Shown in pieces: positions 30,387 to 39,565 of a DNA stretch of 64,000 bases (positions are counted from its first letter, which is position 1; the number at the start of each line of letters is the position of its first letter). A program made the translations under genes and the position numbers. The stretch lies in NCBI GenBank assembly GCA_032250905.1, contig JAVVEQ010000010.1, positions 15,633-79,632 on the forward strand, given 5' to 3'. The DNA comes from Desulfotignum sp032250905. GTDB taxonomy: Bacteria; Desulfobacterota; Desulfobacteria; Desulfobacterales; Desulfobacteraceae. The notes under the pieces were generated by a model. It did not search any database. It saw only the letters and a list, made by a program, of their open reading frames with translations, and was not told where the DNA came from.

Positions 30387-31397
30387 ATGTTACTCGTCAT
30401 GAAGAAACATGCAACGGATCATCAGGTCCAGGAAGTGGTCGCCGCGGTTGAAAAAAGAGGCTATACCGCGCGGACTATCCCCGGAGGAGACCGAGTTTCC
30501 ATTGGGATTCTGTATAACAAGGGCTCTGTGGATGCCGGCCATTTCCTGGGGTTCGATGGTGTAAAGGAGGTCATTCCGGTGACAAAACCCTACAAACTTG
30601 TCAGCCGGGAGTTCAGACAAGAAAATACACAGATTCGTGTCGGAGACGCTGTTTTCGGAAACGGTACCATGCCTGTCATTGCGGGACCCTGTGCGGTTGA
30701 AAGCCTGGATCAGGTTCTGTCTATTGCAAAAATGGTAAAGAAATCGGGTGCCAAACTTTTCAGGGGCGGTGCGTTCAAACCCAGAACGTCTCCCTATTCT
30801 TTTCAGGGACTTGGACAGCTGGGACTGGAATATTTAACCCGTGTCCGGGAAGAAACCGGCCTGCCTGTGGTCACCGAAGTGATGGATGTGGAAACGTTCG
30901 ATATGGTGGAAGCCCATGCAGATGTCATCCAGATCGGTACACGAAACATGCAGAATTTTACGCTGCTGCGGCGGGCTGGAAAGGCAAAAAAACCGATTAT
31001 CCTGAAGCGGGGCATGTCCGCCATGCTTCAGGAATGGCTGATGGCTGCGGAATATATCATGGAAGAAGGAAACGCGGATGTGATTCTTTGCGAACGCGGG
31101 GTCCGGACGTTTGTCCGGCACAGCAGAAATACGCTGGACCTGTCCGTGGTGCCGGCAGTGAAAAAAGAAAGCCACCTGCCCATTATCGTGGATCCCAGCC
31201 ATGCCGCCGGTGTCAGAGACCTGGTCATTCCGCTGGCCTTTGCATCTGCGGCACTGGGCGCTGACGGGCTTATGATAGAAGTCCATGATCATCCGGAAGC
31301 AGCCTTGAGTGACGGTGCCCAGTCACTTTATCCGGACCAGTTCGAACAAATCATGAAAAAACTGACCCGTATCCGTAACATTATTGAAGCACCGTGA
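30387..31397 (+). CDS. aroF: 3-deoxy-7-phosphoheptulonate synthase (type I-beta, with N-terminal regulatory domain)
   Basis: The first enzyme of the shikimate pathway, joining phosphoenolpyruvate and erythrose-4-phosphate. I start it at the ATG at 30387, eight bases after GGAGG, giving 336 residues. Residues 1-70 form a ferredoxin-like domain that carries feedback control by aromatic amino acids in relatives. The TIM-barrel follows with 'VIAGPCAVES', 'FKPRTSPYSFQG' and 'IVDPSHAAG'. aroB overlaps its stop, so the first two steps of the pathway are co-expressed. Confidence 0.96.
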   Translation: MLLVMKKHATDHQVQEVVAAVEKRGYTARTIPGGDRVSIGILYNKGSVDAGHFLGFDGVKEVIPVTKPYKLVSREFRQENTQIRVGDAVFGNGTMPVIAGPCAVESLDQVLSIAKMVKKSGAKLFRGGAFKPRTSPYSFQGLGQLGLEYLTRVREETGLPVVTEVMDVETFDMVEAHADVIQIGTRNMQNFTLLRRAGKAKKPIILKRGMSAMLQEWLMAAEYIMEEGNADVILCERGVRTFVRHSRNTLDLSVVPAVKKESHLPIIVDPSHAAGVRDLVIPLAFASAALGADGLMIEVHDHPEAALSDGAQSLYPDQFEQIMKKLTRIRNIIEAP

Positions 31398-32431
31398 TAA
31401 AATCCCATCATATCATCGGCCAGCAGGGGTCTTCGGTGATTCATGTGGGCGCCCGCCTGGCAGACATTGCCGAATATCTGCCGGATCAGCCCCTGGTGAT
31501 CATCACCGATAAAAATATCAAGGCCCATTACGCCCGTTGCTTTCCTGAAGCTCCGGTCATATGCATCGGCACGGGAGAGGCTGTCAAAACCCTGACCACG
31601 GTGGAATTCATCTTAAAACAGCTGATGGAACTGGGGTGTGACCGATCGGTTTTCATTCTGGGAATCGGCGGCGGCATTGTCTGTGATATTACAGGATTTG
31701 TCGCATCTATTTTTATGCGGGGAGTGGATTTCGGATTTGTCTCCACTTCTCTGCTTTCCCAGGTGGATGCCAGTGTCGGCGGAAAAAACGGGGTGAATGT
31801 GTCTGCTTTCAAAAATATGGCCGGGGTGTTCAACCAGCCCCGGTTCGTGGTCTGTGATCCAACAATGCTTCACACCCTGCCGGCATCTGAAGTTTCCAAC
31901 GGCCTTGCAGAAATTGTCAAACATGCCCTTATCGCAGATGCCGGCATGTTGACCTTCATTGAAAAAAATCGATGCAAGGCGCTGGCCCTGGATCCGGAAA
32001 TCATTTTTCACCTGGTGTCCAACTCTGTGGCCATCAAGGCCCGGGTGGTGCAGGAGGACGAAAAAGAATCCGGGAACCGCCGAAAGCTCAACTTCGGCCA
32101 CACCCTCGGCCATGCCATTGAAAAGCTGGATCCATCGGGTCATGGCCGGGCCGTGTCCAGAGGCATGGTGGCGGCCGCACGGTTTTCCAGTGTTAAAGGG
32201 CTGCTTTCGGATCATGATACCGACCGGATTATCGATTTACTTCAGGGACTGGGCCTGCCCACAGATCTGAATTTTGATGCAAAAAAAATATGTGCGGCGG
32301 TCCGGCAGGATAAAAAAAAGCAGGGCCAAGGCGTGTTTTTTGTGTTTTTAACCGCCATCGGTGCCGCGTCCGTAGAAAAAACCCATTTTAATGAAATCAA
32401 TGTCTTTGTCCAAAGTTGTTTTGTTCCCTGA
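31394..32431 (+). CDS. aroB: 3-dehydroquinate synthase
   Basis: 345 residues. It converts DAHP to 3-dehydroquinate with NAD+ and a divalent metal. The motifs 'GGGIVCDITGFVAS', 'PTMLHTLPASEVSNGLAEIVKHALI' and the metal ligand region 'LNFGHTLGHAIE' are intact. It starts with GTG in a GTGA overlap with the aroF stop. The downstream intergenic sequence holds a perfect palindrome and the promoter of the Fur-family gene. Confidence 0.96.
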   Translation: MIKSHHIIGQQGSSVIHVGARLADIAEYLPDQPLVIITDKNIKAHYARCFPEAPVICIGTGEAVKTLTTVEFILKQLMELGCDRSVFILGIGGGIVCDITGFVASIFMRGVDFGFVSTSLLSQVDASVGGKNGVNVSAFKNMAGVFNQPRFVVCDPTMLHTLPASEVSNGLAEIVKHALIADAGMLTFIEKNRCKALALDPEIIFHLVSNSVAIKARVVQEDEKESGNRRKLNFGHTLGHAIEKLDPSGHGRAVSRGMVAAARFSSVKGLLSDHDTDRIIDLLQGLGLPTDLNFDAKKICAAVRQDKKKQGQGVFFVFLTAIGAASVEKTHFNEINVFVQSCFVP

Positions 32432-32450
32432 TGAATACAAAACGGTCTTT

Positions 32451-32464
32451 TTGGCAATTGCCAA
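32451..32464. promoter_or_regulatory. Perfect palindrome upstream of the Fur-family gene
   Basis: TTGGCAATTGCCAA is a 14-base perfect palindrome ending seven bases before the -35 box of the Fur/PerR-type gene. It does not match the usual Fur or Per box, but it is well placed for an operator. It is followed by six T residues, so it could instead end aroB transcription. Confidence 0.4.
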
Positions 32465-32471
32465 TTTTTTC

Positions 32472-32500
32472 TTGACAATTGCATATTAATCCTATTTAAT
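32472..32500 (+). promoter_or_regulatory. Promoter of the Fur-family gene
   Basis: TTGACA (32472-32477) and TTTAAT (32495-32500) with a 17-base spacer. Transcription would begin close to the ATG at 32508, so translation from that ATG would be leaderless or nearly so. Confidence 0.65.
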
Positions 32501-32507
32501 ATTTTAA

Positions 32508-32972
32508 ATGAATAAAAGAGCGGATTTCAATATGGAGCGGTTCACCCAGTTGTGCAGAGCCAACGGGCTCAAGGTCACGCCTCAGCGGGTGGCTGTTTAC
32601 AAAGCACTTAAAAAAGCCCAGGACCACCCGTGCGCGGACAAAATCCATAAGCAGCTTCTCACGGATTTTCCCAATATTTCCCTGGACACTGTGAACCGGA
32701 CCCTGCTCACCTTTGCCAGAATTGGAATTATCGATATTGTAGAGGGGCAGGGAGATCCCAGACGATTTGACCCCAATCTGGAGGCGCATCACCATTTTTA
32801 CTGTCTGTCCTGCAATACCATCATTGATTTCCATGATCCGGATCTGACACAAATTCAGCTGCCGGATGATATCACCCGTTCATTCACAATCACCGGAAAA
32901 CGGCTGTGCCTGACCGGATATTGTGCCCGATGCCAGCACCTGGCTCCTGCCGGGGTTGCGGCCGTTGGATAA
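32508..32972 (+). CDS. Fur-family (PerR-like) peroxide/metal regulator
   Basis: 154 residues with a Fur-type winged helix ('LKVTPQRVAVYKALKK', 'ISLDTVNRTLLTFARIGII') and C-terminal CxxC pairs ('CLSC', 'CARC') for structural zinc. 'HHHFYCLSC' supplies the metal-sensing His region. The next gene is rubrerythrin, the usual partner of PerR in anaerobes, so a peroxide-sensing role is likely. The ATG at 32508 lies only about eight bases after the -10 box; an alternative ATG at 32532 has a weak ribosome binding site. Confidence 0.9.
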   Translation: MNKRADFNMERFTQLCRANGLKVTPQRVAVYKALKKAQDHPCADKIHKQLLTDFPNISLDTVNRTLLTFARIGIIDIVEGQGDPRRFDPNLEAHHHFYCLSCNTIIDFHDPDLTQIQLPDDITRSFTITGKRLCLTGYCARCQHLAPAGVAAVG

Positions 32973-33009
32973 CATTTTAAATTTACGAGACCGTTTGAAG
33001 GAGAAAAAA

Positions 33010-33585
33010 ATGAGTGCATTAAAAGGAACCCAGACTGAAAAAAATCTTTTAACCGCCTTCTCAGGCGAATCCCAGGCCAGAAACCGTTATACCTATTTTG
33101 CCAGTGCAGCCAAAAAAGAAGGGTATGTCCAGATTTCCGACATCTTTACCGAAACCGCCAATCAGGAAAAAGAACATGCCAAAAGACTGTTCAAATTCCT
33201 GGAGGGGGGAGAGCTTCAAATTACCGCCGCTTTTCCGGCAGGTGTCATCGGCACCACGCTTGAAAATCTAAAGGCTGCGGCTGAAGGGGAATCCTACGAA
33301 TGGAACGAAATGTATCCCGAATTTGCCGCCACTGCCAAAAAAGAAGGCTTTGATGCGATTGCTGCAGTATTTGAAGCCATTGCCGTTGCTGAAAAACAGC
33401 ATGACAAAAGGTACAAAGATCTGGCAGCCAATATTGAAGCCGGCAACGTGTTCAAAAAAGACGCGCCCATCACCTGGCGCTGCCGTAATTGCGGGTACCT
33501 GCATGAAGGTACTGAAGCCCCTGAAATGTGTCCTGCCTGTGCCCATGAACAGGCCCATTTTGAAGTGCTGGGAGAAAACTGGTAA
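33010..33585 (+). CDS. rbr: Rubrerythrin
   Basis: 192 residues from the ATG at 33010, after GAAGGAG. A ferritin-like diiron domain has the expected glutamates in 'SGESQARNRYTYFA', 'ANQEKEHAKRLF' and 'AVAEKQHDKRY'. The C-terminal rubredoxin domain has 'CRNCGYLHEG' and 'CPACAHEQ'. It reduces hydrogen peroxide to water with electrons from NADH via rubredoxin-type carriers. It lies 37 bases after the PerR-like regulator and is probably co-transcribed and derepressed under oxidative stress. Confidence 0.97.
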   Translation: MSALKGTQTEKNLLTAFSGESQARNRYTYFASAAKKEGYVQISDIFTETANQEKEHAKRLFKFLEGGELQITAAFPAGVIGTTLENLKAAAEGESYEWNEMYPEFAATAKKEGFDAIAAVFEAIAVAEKQHDKRYKDLAANIEAGNVFKKDAPITWRCRNCGYLHEGTEAPEMCPACAHEQAHFEVLGENW

Positions 33586-33645
33586 TCCACCACCGCTCCC
33601 GGCATATCATTTGATAGTTTGCCTTCCCTGGCCCCGACCCTGTTA

Positions 33646-33671
33646 TTCAGGGCCCGGGGCCTGAATTTTTT
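33646..33671 (+). terminator. Terminator after rubrerythrin
   Basis: TTCAGG (33646-33651) and CCTGAA (33659-33664) flank a GC-rich loop that can pair further, followed by six T residues. It ends the regulator-rubrerythrin transcript before the trxA promoter. Confidence 0.7.
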
Positions 33672-33722
33672 CAGCTGCGGCCGTCAGACGGACGGTCAAA
33701 AACCCGACAATTTATTCACTGT

Positions 33723-33751
33723 TTGACAAATATCTCTGGTGAACCTATAGT
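33723..33751 (+). promoter_or_regulatory. Promoter of trxA-trxB-bamD
   Basis: TTGACA (33723-33728) and TATAGT (33746-33751) with an ideal 17-base spacer, 70 bases before the trxA ATG. Confidence 0.75.
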
Positions 33752-33821
33752 TATAAAAATGCGCATGCCCCGTACATGTGCTGCCACACATTAACCCGTA
33801 AACAACAATTAGGACACTGTT

Positions 33822-34148
33822 ATGACCGATAAAATCATTGAAATTGACGACGATGGATTTGAAGAAAACGTACTGAAATCAGAAAAACCGATCATGGTAG
33901 ATTTCTGGGCTCCCTGGTGCGGTCCCTGTAAAGCTATCGCACCGACCATTGAGGCCTTGGTAAAAACGTATGGCGACCAGATGACATTTGCCAAGGTCAA
34001 TGTGGACGAAAATCCCCTCAGCCCCAGCAAGTATGGCGTTCAGGCCATTCCCACCCTGATTTTTTTCAAAAACGGTGAAATCGCCGACCAGATTACCGGC
34101 ATGGTTGCCAAGGAAAAACTGGAACAGACCATCAAAAAAATTCTGTAA
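33822..34148 (+). CDS. trxA: Thioredoxin
   Basis: A 108-residue thioredoxin with the classical active site 'WCGPCK' (Cys33 and Cys36) and the cis-proline segment 'VQAIPTLIFF'. It reduces protein disulfides using electrons from TrxB. Twelve bases separate it from trxB. All family features are intact. Confidence 0.98.
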   Translation: MTDKIIEIDDDGFEENVLKSEKPIMVDFWAPWCGPCKAIAPTIEALVKTYGDQMTFAKVNVDENPLSPSKYGVQAIPTLIFFKNGEIADQITGMVAKEKLEQTIKKIL

Positions 34149-34160
34149 GGAGATCATGGA

Positions 34161-35087
34161 ATGCCTGCATTCGACTATGATCTGGTAATTATCGGTGCCG
34201 GTCCGGCCGGACTTACGGCCGGACTTTATGCTGCCAGGGCCAGAATGAATGTGCTACTCATTGAAAAAGCCGTTCCCGGTGGTCAAATCATTGTCACCGA
34301 CTGGATTGAAAATTACCCGGGATTCCCGGAAGGAATCAGCGGATTTGATCTGGCGGAAAAAATGAGAGTCCAGGCAGAAGCCCTGGGTTTGAACATGGAG
34401 ACCGCGGAAGTGCACTCCCTGAACCTGACCAGGGATGTCAAAGAAGTGATGCTTAAGGACAAGACAATTACCGCCAAAAGTCTGATTATTGCCTCGGGTG
34501 CTTCTCCCAAAAAACTGGGGATCGGAGAAGACCGGTTTATGGGCAAGGGAATCTCTTTCTGTGCCACCTGTGACGCCCCGTTTTTCAAGGAAAAAACCGT
34601 GGTGGCCATCGGGGGCGGAGATACGGCGGTTCAGGAAGCGATTTATCTGACTAAATTTGTTAAAAAAGTGTATCTGATCCACCGCAGGGATGAGCTGAGG
34701 GCAACCAAAATTCTTCAGGAACGGGCGTTTGCCAACGATAAAATCGAAATTCTGTGGGATACCGTCGCTACCGGCGTCGACGGGTTTTTCGGGATCGAAG
34801 GTGTGCATGTAAAAAATGTCAAAACCGGAGAGGAAAAAACCCTGAAAGCCAACGGATGTTTCATCTGGGTCGGAATTTTGCCCAACACCCAGTTTTTGAA
34901 TGATTCGGTCGACATCGATGCGTACGGATTCATCCATGCGGATGCTAAAATGCAGACCAGTGTCCCCGGGGTTTTTGCCGCCGGTGATGTCAGAGACACG
35001 CCATTGCGGCAGGTTTCGACAGCCGTGGGTGATGGGGCCATTGCCGCGGTTTCCGCAGAACACTATATAGAGAATGAATTCAAATGA
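34161..35087 (+). CDS. trxB: Thioredoxin reductase
   Basis: 308 residues. The FAD motif 'IIGAGPAGLTAGLYAARA' lies at the N-terminus, the redox pair is in 'CATCDAPFF' at about residues 134-137, and the second nucleotide motif is 'AIGGGDTAVQEA'. The motif 'FAAGDVRD' closes the FAD domain. It regenerates reduced thioredoxin; whether NADPH or another donor is used is not obvious here. It overlaps bamD by four bases. Confidence 0.97.
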   Translation: MPAFDYDLVIIGAGPAGLTAGLYAARARMNVLLIEKAVPGGQIIVTDWIENYPGFPEGISGFDLAEKMRVQAEALGLNMETAEVHSLNLTRDVKEVMLKDKTITAKSLIIASGASPKKLGIGEDRFMGKGISFCATCDAPFFKEKTVVAIGGGDTAVQEAIYLTKFVKKVYLIHRRDELRATKILQERAFANDKIEILWDTVATGVDGFFGIEGVHVKNVKTGEEKTLKANGCFIWVGILPNTQFLNDSVDIDAYGFIHADAKMQTSVPGVFAAGDVRDTPLRQVSTAVGDGAIAAVSAEHYIENEFK

Positions 35088-35743
35088 AACAATTTCTTTG
35101 CCTGATATGCCTGGCTTTCCTGATATCCGGATGCGCCCTGTTCGAGAGCCCCCGAGGGATGGAAAAAACCGCGGATCAACTGGCTGCTGAAGCTTCCTCC
35201 GCATTTATGCGAGGAAAATACAAGGCGGCGATCACCGCGTATACTGACCTGAAGGACTGGTTCCCTTTTTCACGGTATGCCATTCTGGCTGAATTGAAAA
35301 TTGCGGATGCCCATTTCAATCTCAAGGAATATCTTCAGGCCATTGCGGCGTATGAACAATTCGAAAATCTGCATCCAAGGAATGACGCCATTCCATACGT
35401 CATCAATCAAATCGGCCTGAGCTGGTTCAATCAGATGGACACGGTGGACCGGGACATCACCGCGGCGAAAAACGCCATGACACATTTCAAACGCCTCATG
35501 GAGCAGTTTCCGGAAAGCGAATACGCCCGGGAGGCTCCGGAACGTATCCAGGCCTGCATCGACAAAATCGCCGGCCATGAGCTGTACGTGGCAAAATTCT
35601 TAATGAAGACCGGACAATACCTGGCAGCGTTGAACCGGTTTGAGCACATTGTGGAATATTACCCCGGTACCCCGCAGAGTGAAATTGCATTGAGCTTGAT
35701 TTCGGAATGTGCAGCTCTGGCGGAAGATGCCAAAAAAGATTGA
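35084..35743 (+). CDS. bamD: Outer membrane assembly lipoprotein BamD
   Basis: 219 residues. A lipoprotein signal with lipobox 'LISGC' places the lipid anchor at Cys17. The mature part is built of tetratricopeptide-like repeats ('AEASSAFMRGKYKAAITAYTDL', 'LAALNRFEHIVEYYPGTPQ'). It acts in the BAM complex that inserts outer membrane proteins, so the organism is diderm. It is translationally coupled to trxB (ATGA), a pairing that may link it to thiol balance or may simply be chance. Confidence 0.92.
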   Translation: MKQFLCLICLAFLISGCALFESPRGMEKTADQLAAEASSAFMRGKYKAAITAYTDLKDWFPFSRYAILAELKIADAHFNLKEYLQAIAAYEQFENLHPRNDAIPYVINQIGLSWFNQMDTVDRDITAAKNAMTHFKRLMEQFPESEYAREAPERIQACIDKIAGHELYVAKFLMKTGQYLAALNRFEHIVEYYPGTPQSEIALSLISECAALAEDAKKD

Positions 35744-35827
35744 TTTTTCCTTTACTTTTTTACCGAACAGGGGTATAAGTTTCAGGTTTTGATTTTGATA
35801 AAAATATTATTTTGGAGTATTGATAAA

Positions 35828-36022
35828 ATGTCAAAAGAATGTGCTATTTGCGGCAAAAGACCCTTGGTGGGGAACCGTGTCAGTCATGCCCATAACCTGA
35901 ACAAACGGCGCTTCAATCCCAATCTGCAGCGGGTTCGCGCCCTTATCAAACCCGGTTGTGTCAGAAAAATCGACGTATGTACCCGTTGCATCAAAGCCGG
36001 CAAAGTGACAAAGGCTGCCTGA
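35828..36022 (+). CDS. rpmB: 50S ribosomal protein L28 (zinc-binding form)
   Basis: 64 residues from the ATG at 35828, preceded by TTGGAG; a longer frame from 35789 adds residues foreign to the family. Two CxxC pairs, 'CAICGK' (Cys5, Cys8) and 'CTRC' near the C-terminus, mark the zinc-containing C+ form. 'SHAHNLNKRRFNPNLQRVR' is the family core. It ends three bases before the convergent PhoH-like gene. Confidence 0.95.
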   Translation: MSKECAICGKRPLVGNRVSHAHNLNKRRFNPNLQRVRALIKPGCVRKIDVCTRCIKAGKVTKAA

Positions 36023-36025
36023 TAT

Positions 36026-37345
36026 CTAAAGCATTTTTGCCGCCAGTTCCGCCAGTTCGGAACGTTCCCCTTTTTCAAGATTGACATGGGCATAAAGGGG
36101 CTGCCCTTTCATTTTTTCGATGATATAGGCCAGCCCGTTTGTCTGACTGTCCAGATAGGGATGATCAATCTGGAAAATATCCCCGGCAAAAACAATTTTA
36201 GTGCCTTCTCCGGCCCGGGTAATAATGGTTTTTACCTCATGAGGTGTCAGATTCTGTGCCTCATCCACAATGAAAAACACCCGCACAATGGATCGCCCCC
36301 GAATATAGGAAATGGGGGTGATCACAATTTTTTCATCCTCCAGGAGTTCCCGGATCTGTTTGGCCTGTGAATTCTGCTCGTTGAAATGGTTCTGAATCAC
36401 AGTCAGGTTGTCAAACAACGGCTGCATATAGGGGTCCAGTTTGGAGGCCACGTCTCCTGGAAGGAAGCCCAGATCTTTGTTGCTCAAAGGGACCACCGGT
36501 CTGGCAACAAAAATCTGGCGGTAAAATTGTTTTTTTTCCAGGGCCGCTGCCAGAGCCAGAAGTGTTTTGCCGGTGCCGGCCTTACCGGACACGGTAACCA
36601 GTGGAATCTCCGGATTGAGCATGGCATGAAGTGCAAACGTCTGCTCTGCATTTCTGGGTTTGATGCCATAGCTGACTTTAGTCTGTATCAATTTAATGGT
36701 TTGATGCTGCCCATCGTAAACCGCCAGTGCGGAGTTGGACCCATTCTTTAAAATGAGATTTTCGTTGGTATAAAAGGGCCTGTCCATACCTAAAACAGAT
36801 GCCGGCACTTCAAACGGTTTTTTGTACAGGGCATCAAAGACCGGGGATGGAACCTGCTGCACGACCTCAAGACCGGTGTACATGTCTGACAGGTTTTCAA
36901 CGAATTTCGAATTGTAATTTTCCGTTTTCAGCCCGATCGATCTGGCCCGAAGTCTCAGATTCACATCTTTGGTGACAAAAATGACCTTTTGGAACTGATG
37001 TTTTTTGGCCACCGTATAAGCGATATTCAAAATTTTGATATCTGACGTGATCTCCGTGAAATTTTTCTTGATCAGTTCATCCAGCGGCACATCCAGACAA
37101 ATGGAAATCGCACCTTTGCCATCTTCGATGGGTACCCCGCCGTCGAACATTTTTTCACTGGACAAGGCATCCAGCGTTCTTAAAAAATCTCTGGCATTAC
37201 AATTGATAACATTGTTTCCCTTTTTGAATTTATCCAGTTCTTCGATCACTGTGATAGGGATATAGATATCATTATCCTTGAACTGGTGAACACATCCACT
37301 GTCATGAAGGATAACGTTGGTGTCCAGAATAAAGATCTTTTTCAT
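36026..37345 (-). CDS. PIN domain-PhoH ATPase fusion (YlaK-like)
   Basis: 439 residues. The N-terminal PIN nuclease domain starts 'KKIFILDTNVILHD' with the acidic Asp in 'DTNV', and more acidic residues appear near residues 95-125. The C-terminal PhoH-type ATPase has Walker A 'GKAGTGKTLLALAAA' and Walker B 'RVFFIVDEAQNL'. Such PhoH2-like proteins couple RNA cleavage to unwinding in studied cases. It is followed on the same strand by nothing close; upstream lies rel, separated by 30 bases, so it is probably the distal gene of proS-rel-phoH. Confidence 0.93.
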   Translation of the reverse strand: MKKIFILDTNVILHDSGCVHQFKDNDIYIPITVIEELDKFKKGNNVINCNARDFLRTLDALSSEKMFDGGVPIEDGKGAISICLDVPLDELIKKNFTEITSDIKILNIAYTVAKKHQFQKVIFVTKDVNLRLRARSIGLKTENYNSKFVENLSDMYTGLEVVQQVPSPVFDALYKKPFEVPASVLGMDRPFYTNENLILKNGSNSALAVYDGQHQTIKLIQTKVSYGIKPRNAEQTFALHAMLNPEIPLVTVSGKAGTGKTLLALAAALEKKQFYRQIFVARPVVPLSNKDLGFLPGDVASKLDPYMQPLFDNLTVIQNHFNEQNSQAKQIRELLEDEKIVITPISYIRGRSIVRVFFIVDEAQNLTPHEVKTIITRAGEGTKIVFAGDIFQIDHPYLDSQTNGLAYIIEKMKGQPLYAHVNLEKGERSELAELAAKML

Positions 37346-37375
37346 TCATATCTCCGGATAAAAGAGCCACCATGG

Positions 37376-39529
37376 CTAATCATATCGAACAACCCGTTTG
37401 ACTTCGGTCACTTTTTTCACACGTCTCAACGCAGACATGATTTTGCGAAGCTGGTTTGAACTTTCCACCATAATGGTAAAATAAAACATGGCCACACCTG
37501 TATCGGAGGTGTCGGTTTTGGCACTTAGAATATTGGCGTTATTTTTGGATATTACCGAAGCGATGTCCGCCAGAAGCCCGAACCGGTCATCGGTTTTGAT
37601 GCGGATACTGGCGGGATAAGAATCATGATACTCGCTGCTCCATTGAACATCGATCAGCCGCTCCGGACTCATTTTCAAAACATTGATGCAGTTTTTCCTG
37701 TGAATGGTCACACCCTGTCCCTGGGTGATATACCCGGTGATGGGGTCACCTGGAAGGGGATTGCAGCATTTGGAAAATTTGACCAGAACATCATTGAGCC
37801 CCTTGACAATAATTCCGGTATCTGATTTCTTCGATCGATTGTCTGAGCTCCTGGGCAAGGCAACCTCTTCCTCTTTGCCCTCCTTTTCCAAATGGGGCAG
37901 GGCCTTGTTCAGAACCTGCATCGGCGTCAATTTACCAAACCCCACATGGGCGATAAGGTCATCCACGGATTTGAATCCGAAAGTATCTGCGACATCTCCG
38001 ATGTGTCCGGATTTAATCAGCGCATTGAAGTTCTGATTTTTTTTCCTGAACAGTTTCTCACACATCTCTTTTCCCAGGGAATAGGAACGCTCTTTTTCCC
38101 TGGCATTGATCAGGGCCCGGATCTTGGTTCTGGCCTTGACTGTTTTAACAAAGGCCAGCCAATCCGGACTGGGGGTATGCCCTTTGGCAGTGATAATTTC
38201 AACGGTATCCCCGGTCTTGAGTTCATGCGCCAGAGGAACAATTTTTCCATTCACTTTGGCACCCGTACATTCCGCGCCGACTTCCGTATGAATCAGGTAT
38301 GCAAAATCCACCGGGGTCGCCCCTCTTGGAAGGGTCTTTATCTCCCCGGCCGGGGTAATCACATAGATTTCATCCGGATACAGATCAATCCGCACATTTT
38401 CCAGAAACTCATCCGGATCATTGAAATTTTCCTGGTTTTCAACCAGATTCCGTATCCAGGCAAACATCTCCCCGGTGTTCTCATCGATATGGGTCCCTTC
38501 TTTGTAGCTCCAGTGGGCCGCGATCCCGGATTCTGCAATCCGATCCATTTCCTGGGTCCGGATCTGGATTTCAACCCTTTCCCCTTTAGGTCCGATCACC
38601 GTGGTATGGATGGACTGATACATATTGGGCTTGGGATTGCCGATATAATCCTTAATCTTGTAATAAATCGGCTTCCACATGGAATGGATGGCTCCCATGG
38701 CTGCATAACACTGGGGCACGGTTTCGAGAATGATCCGGAAGGCTATGATATCATACACCTCGTCAAAATCCAGGTTCTGGGAGATCATTTTCTGGTAGAT
38801 GCTGTAATGCTGCTTGTACCGGCCCTTGATGTCACAGGGCAGTTCCATCTCTTCCATCTTGTAATGAAGGCTGGTAGACACCTCTTTGATATATTCTTCT
38901 TTTTCATCCTTGGCCCGATTCACCAGGGCATCGATCTGCTCATATTCATCAGGCAGTGTGTAGAAAAAAGCGATTTCTTCCAGTTCGTTTTTCACCCAGA
39001 ATATCCCCAGCCGTGCGGCAATGGGTGCATAGATATCCAGGGTTTCCTGTGCAATGGCGGCCTGTTTTTCCGGTTTTTTGTGATATTTCAAAGTACGCAT
39101 GTTATGCAGCCGGTCTGCCAGCTTGATAAGTACCACCCGGATGTCATCGGCCATGGCCAGAATCATTTTTCTCAAAGATTCCGCCTGCTGGGCCGCTTTG
39201 TTGGAAAACGGCAGGGCGGACAATTTGGTCACCCCTTCCACAATCTGGGCGACACTTGAACCGAACAGCGCCTCAATATCTTCCTTGGTGGCCGGGGTAT
39301 CTTCAATCACGTCATGGAGCAGGGCCGCGGCAATACTTTCCACGTCCAGGCGCATGGCCGCCAGGATATGGGCGACTTCCAGAGGATGGGACAGATAGGG
39401 TTCGCCGGACAGCCTCACCTGCCCATCATGGACCCGGGCGGAATACACGTAGGCCCGGTCAATGATATCCAGGTCTGCATCCGGATTGTACTCTGAAATG
39501 GTATCCAATATGTCCGTAATGCGAATCAT
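37376..39529 (-). CDS. rel: Bifunctional (p)ppGpp synthetase/hydrolase
   Basis: 717 residues, the full Rel/Spo length. The N-terminal HD hydrolase domain keeps 'ALLHDVIEDT', so hydrolysis is expected to work. The synthetase domain ('GRYKQHYSIYQKM', 'NMYQSIHTTVIGP'), a TGS domain (about 385-445), and a C-terminal ACT domain ('GLLADIASVISKNNANI') follow. It controls the stringent response. It lies 36 bases from proS on the same strand. Confidence 0.96.
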   Translation of the reverse strand: MIRITDILDTISEYNPDADLDIIDRAYVYSARVHDGQVRLSGEPYLSHPLEVAHILAAMRLDVESIAAALLHDVIEDTPATKEDIEALFGSSVAQIVEGVTKLSALPFSNKAAQQAESLRKMILAMADDIRVVLIKLADRLHNMRTLKYHKKPEKQAAIAQETLDIYAPIAARLGIFWVKNELEEIAFFYTLPDEYEQIDALVNRAKDEKEEYIKEVSTSLHYKMEEMELPCDIKGRYKQHYSIYQKMISQNLDFDEVYDIIAFRIILETVPQCYAAMGAIHSMWKPIYYKIKDYIGNPKPNMYQSIHTTVIGPKGERVEIQIRTQEMDRIAESGIAAHWSYKEGTHIDENTGEMFAWIRNLVENQENFNDPDEFLENVRIDLYPDEIYVITPAGEIKTLPRGATPVDFAYLIHTEVGAECTGAKVNGKIVPLAHELKTGDTVEIITAKGHTPSPDWLAFVKTVKARTKIRALINAREKERSYSLGKEMCEKLFRKKNQNFNALIKSGHIGDVADTFGFKSVDDLIAHVGFGKLTPMQVLNKALPHLEKEGKEEEVALPRSSDNRSKKSDTGIIVKGLNDVLVKFSKCCNPLPGDPITGYITQGQGVTIHRKNCINVLKMSPERLIDVQWSSEYHDSYPASIRIKTDDRFGLLADIASVISKNNANILSAKTDTSDTGVAMFYFTIMVESSNQLRKIMSALRRVKKVTEVKRVVRYD

Positions 39530-39565
39530 GGGCCGACCTTGTCCCGGCTGCGGCAGGCTGTCTGA

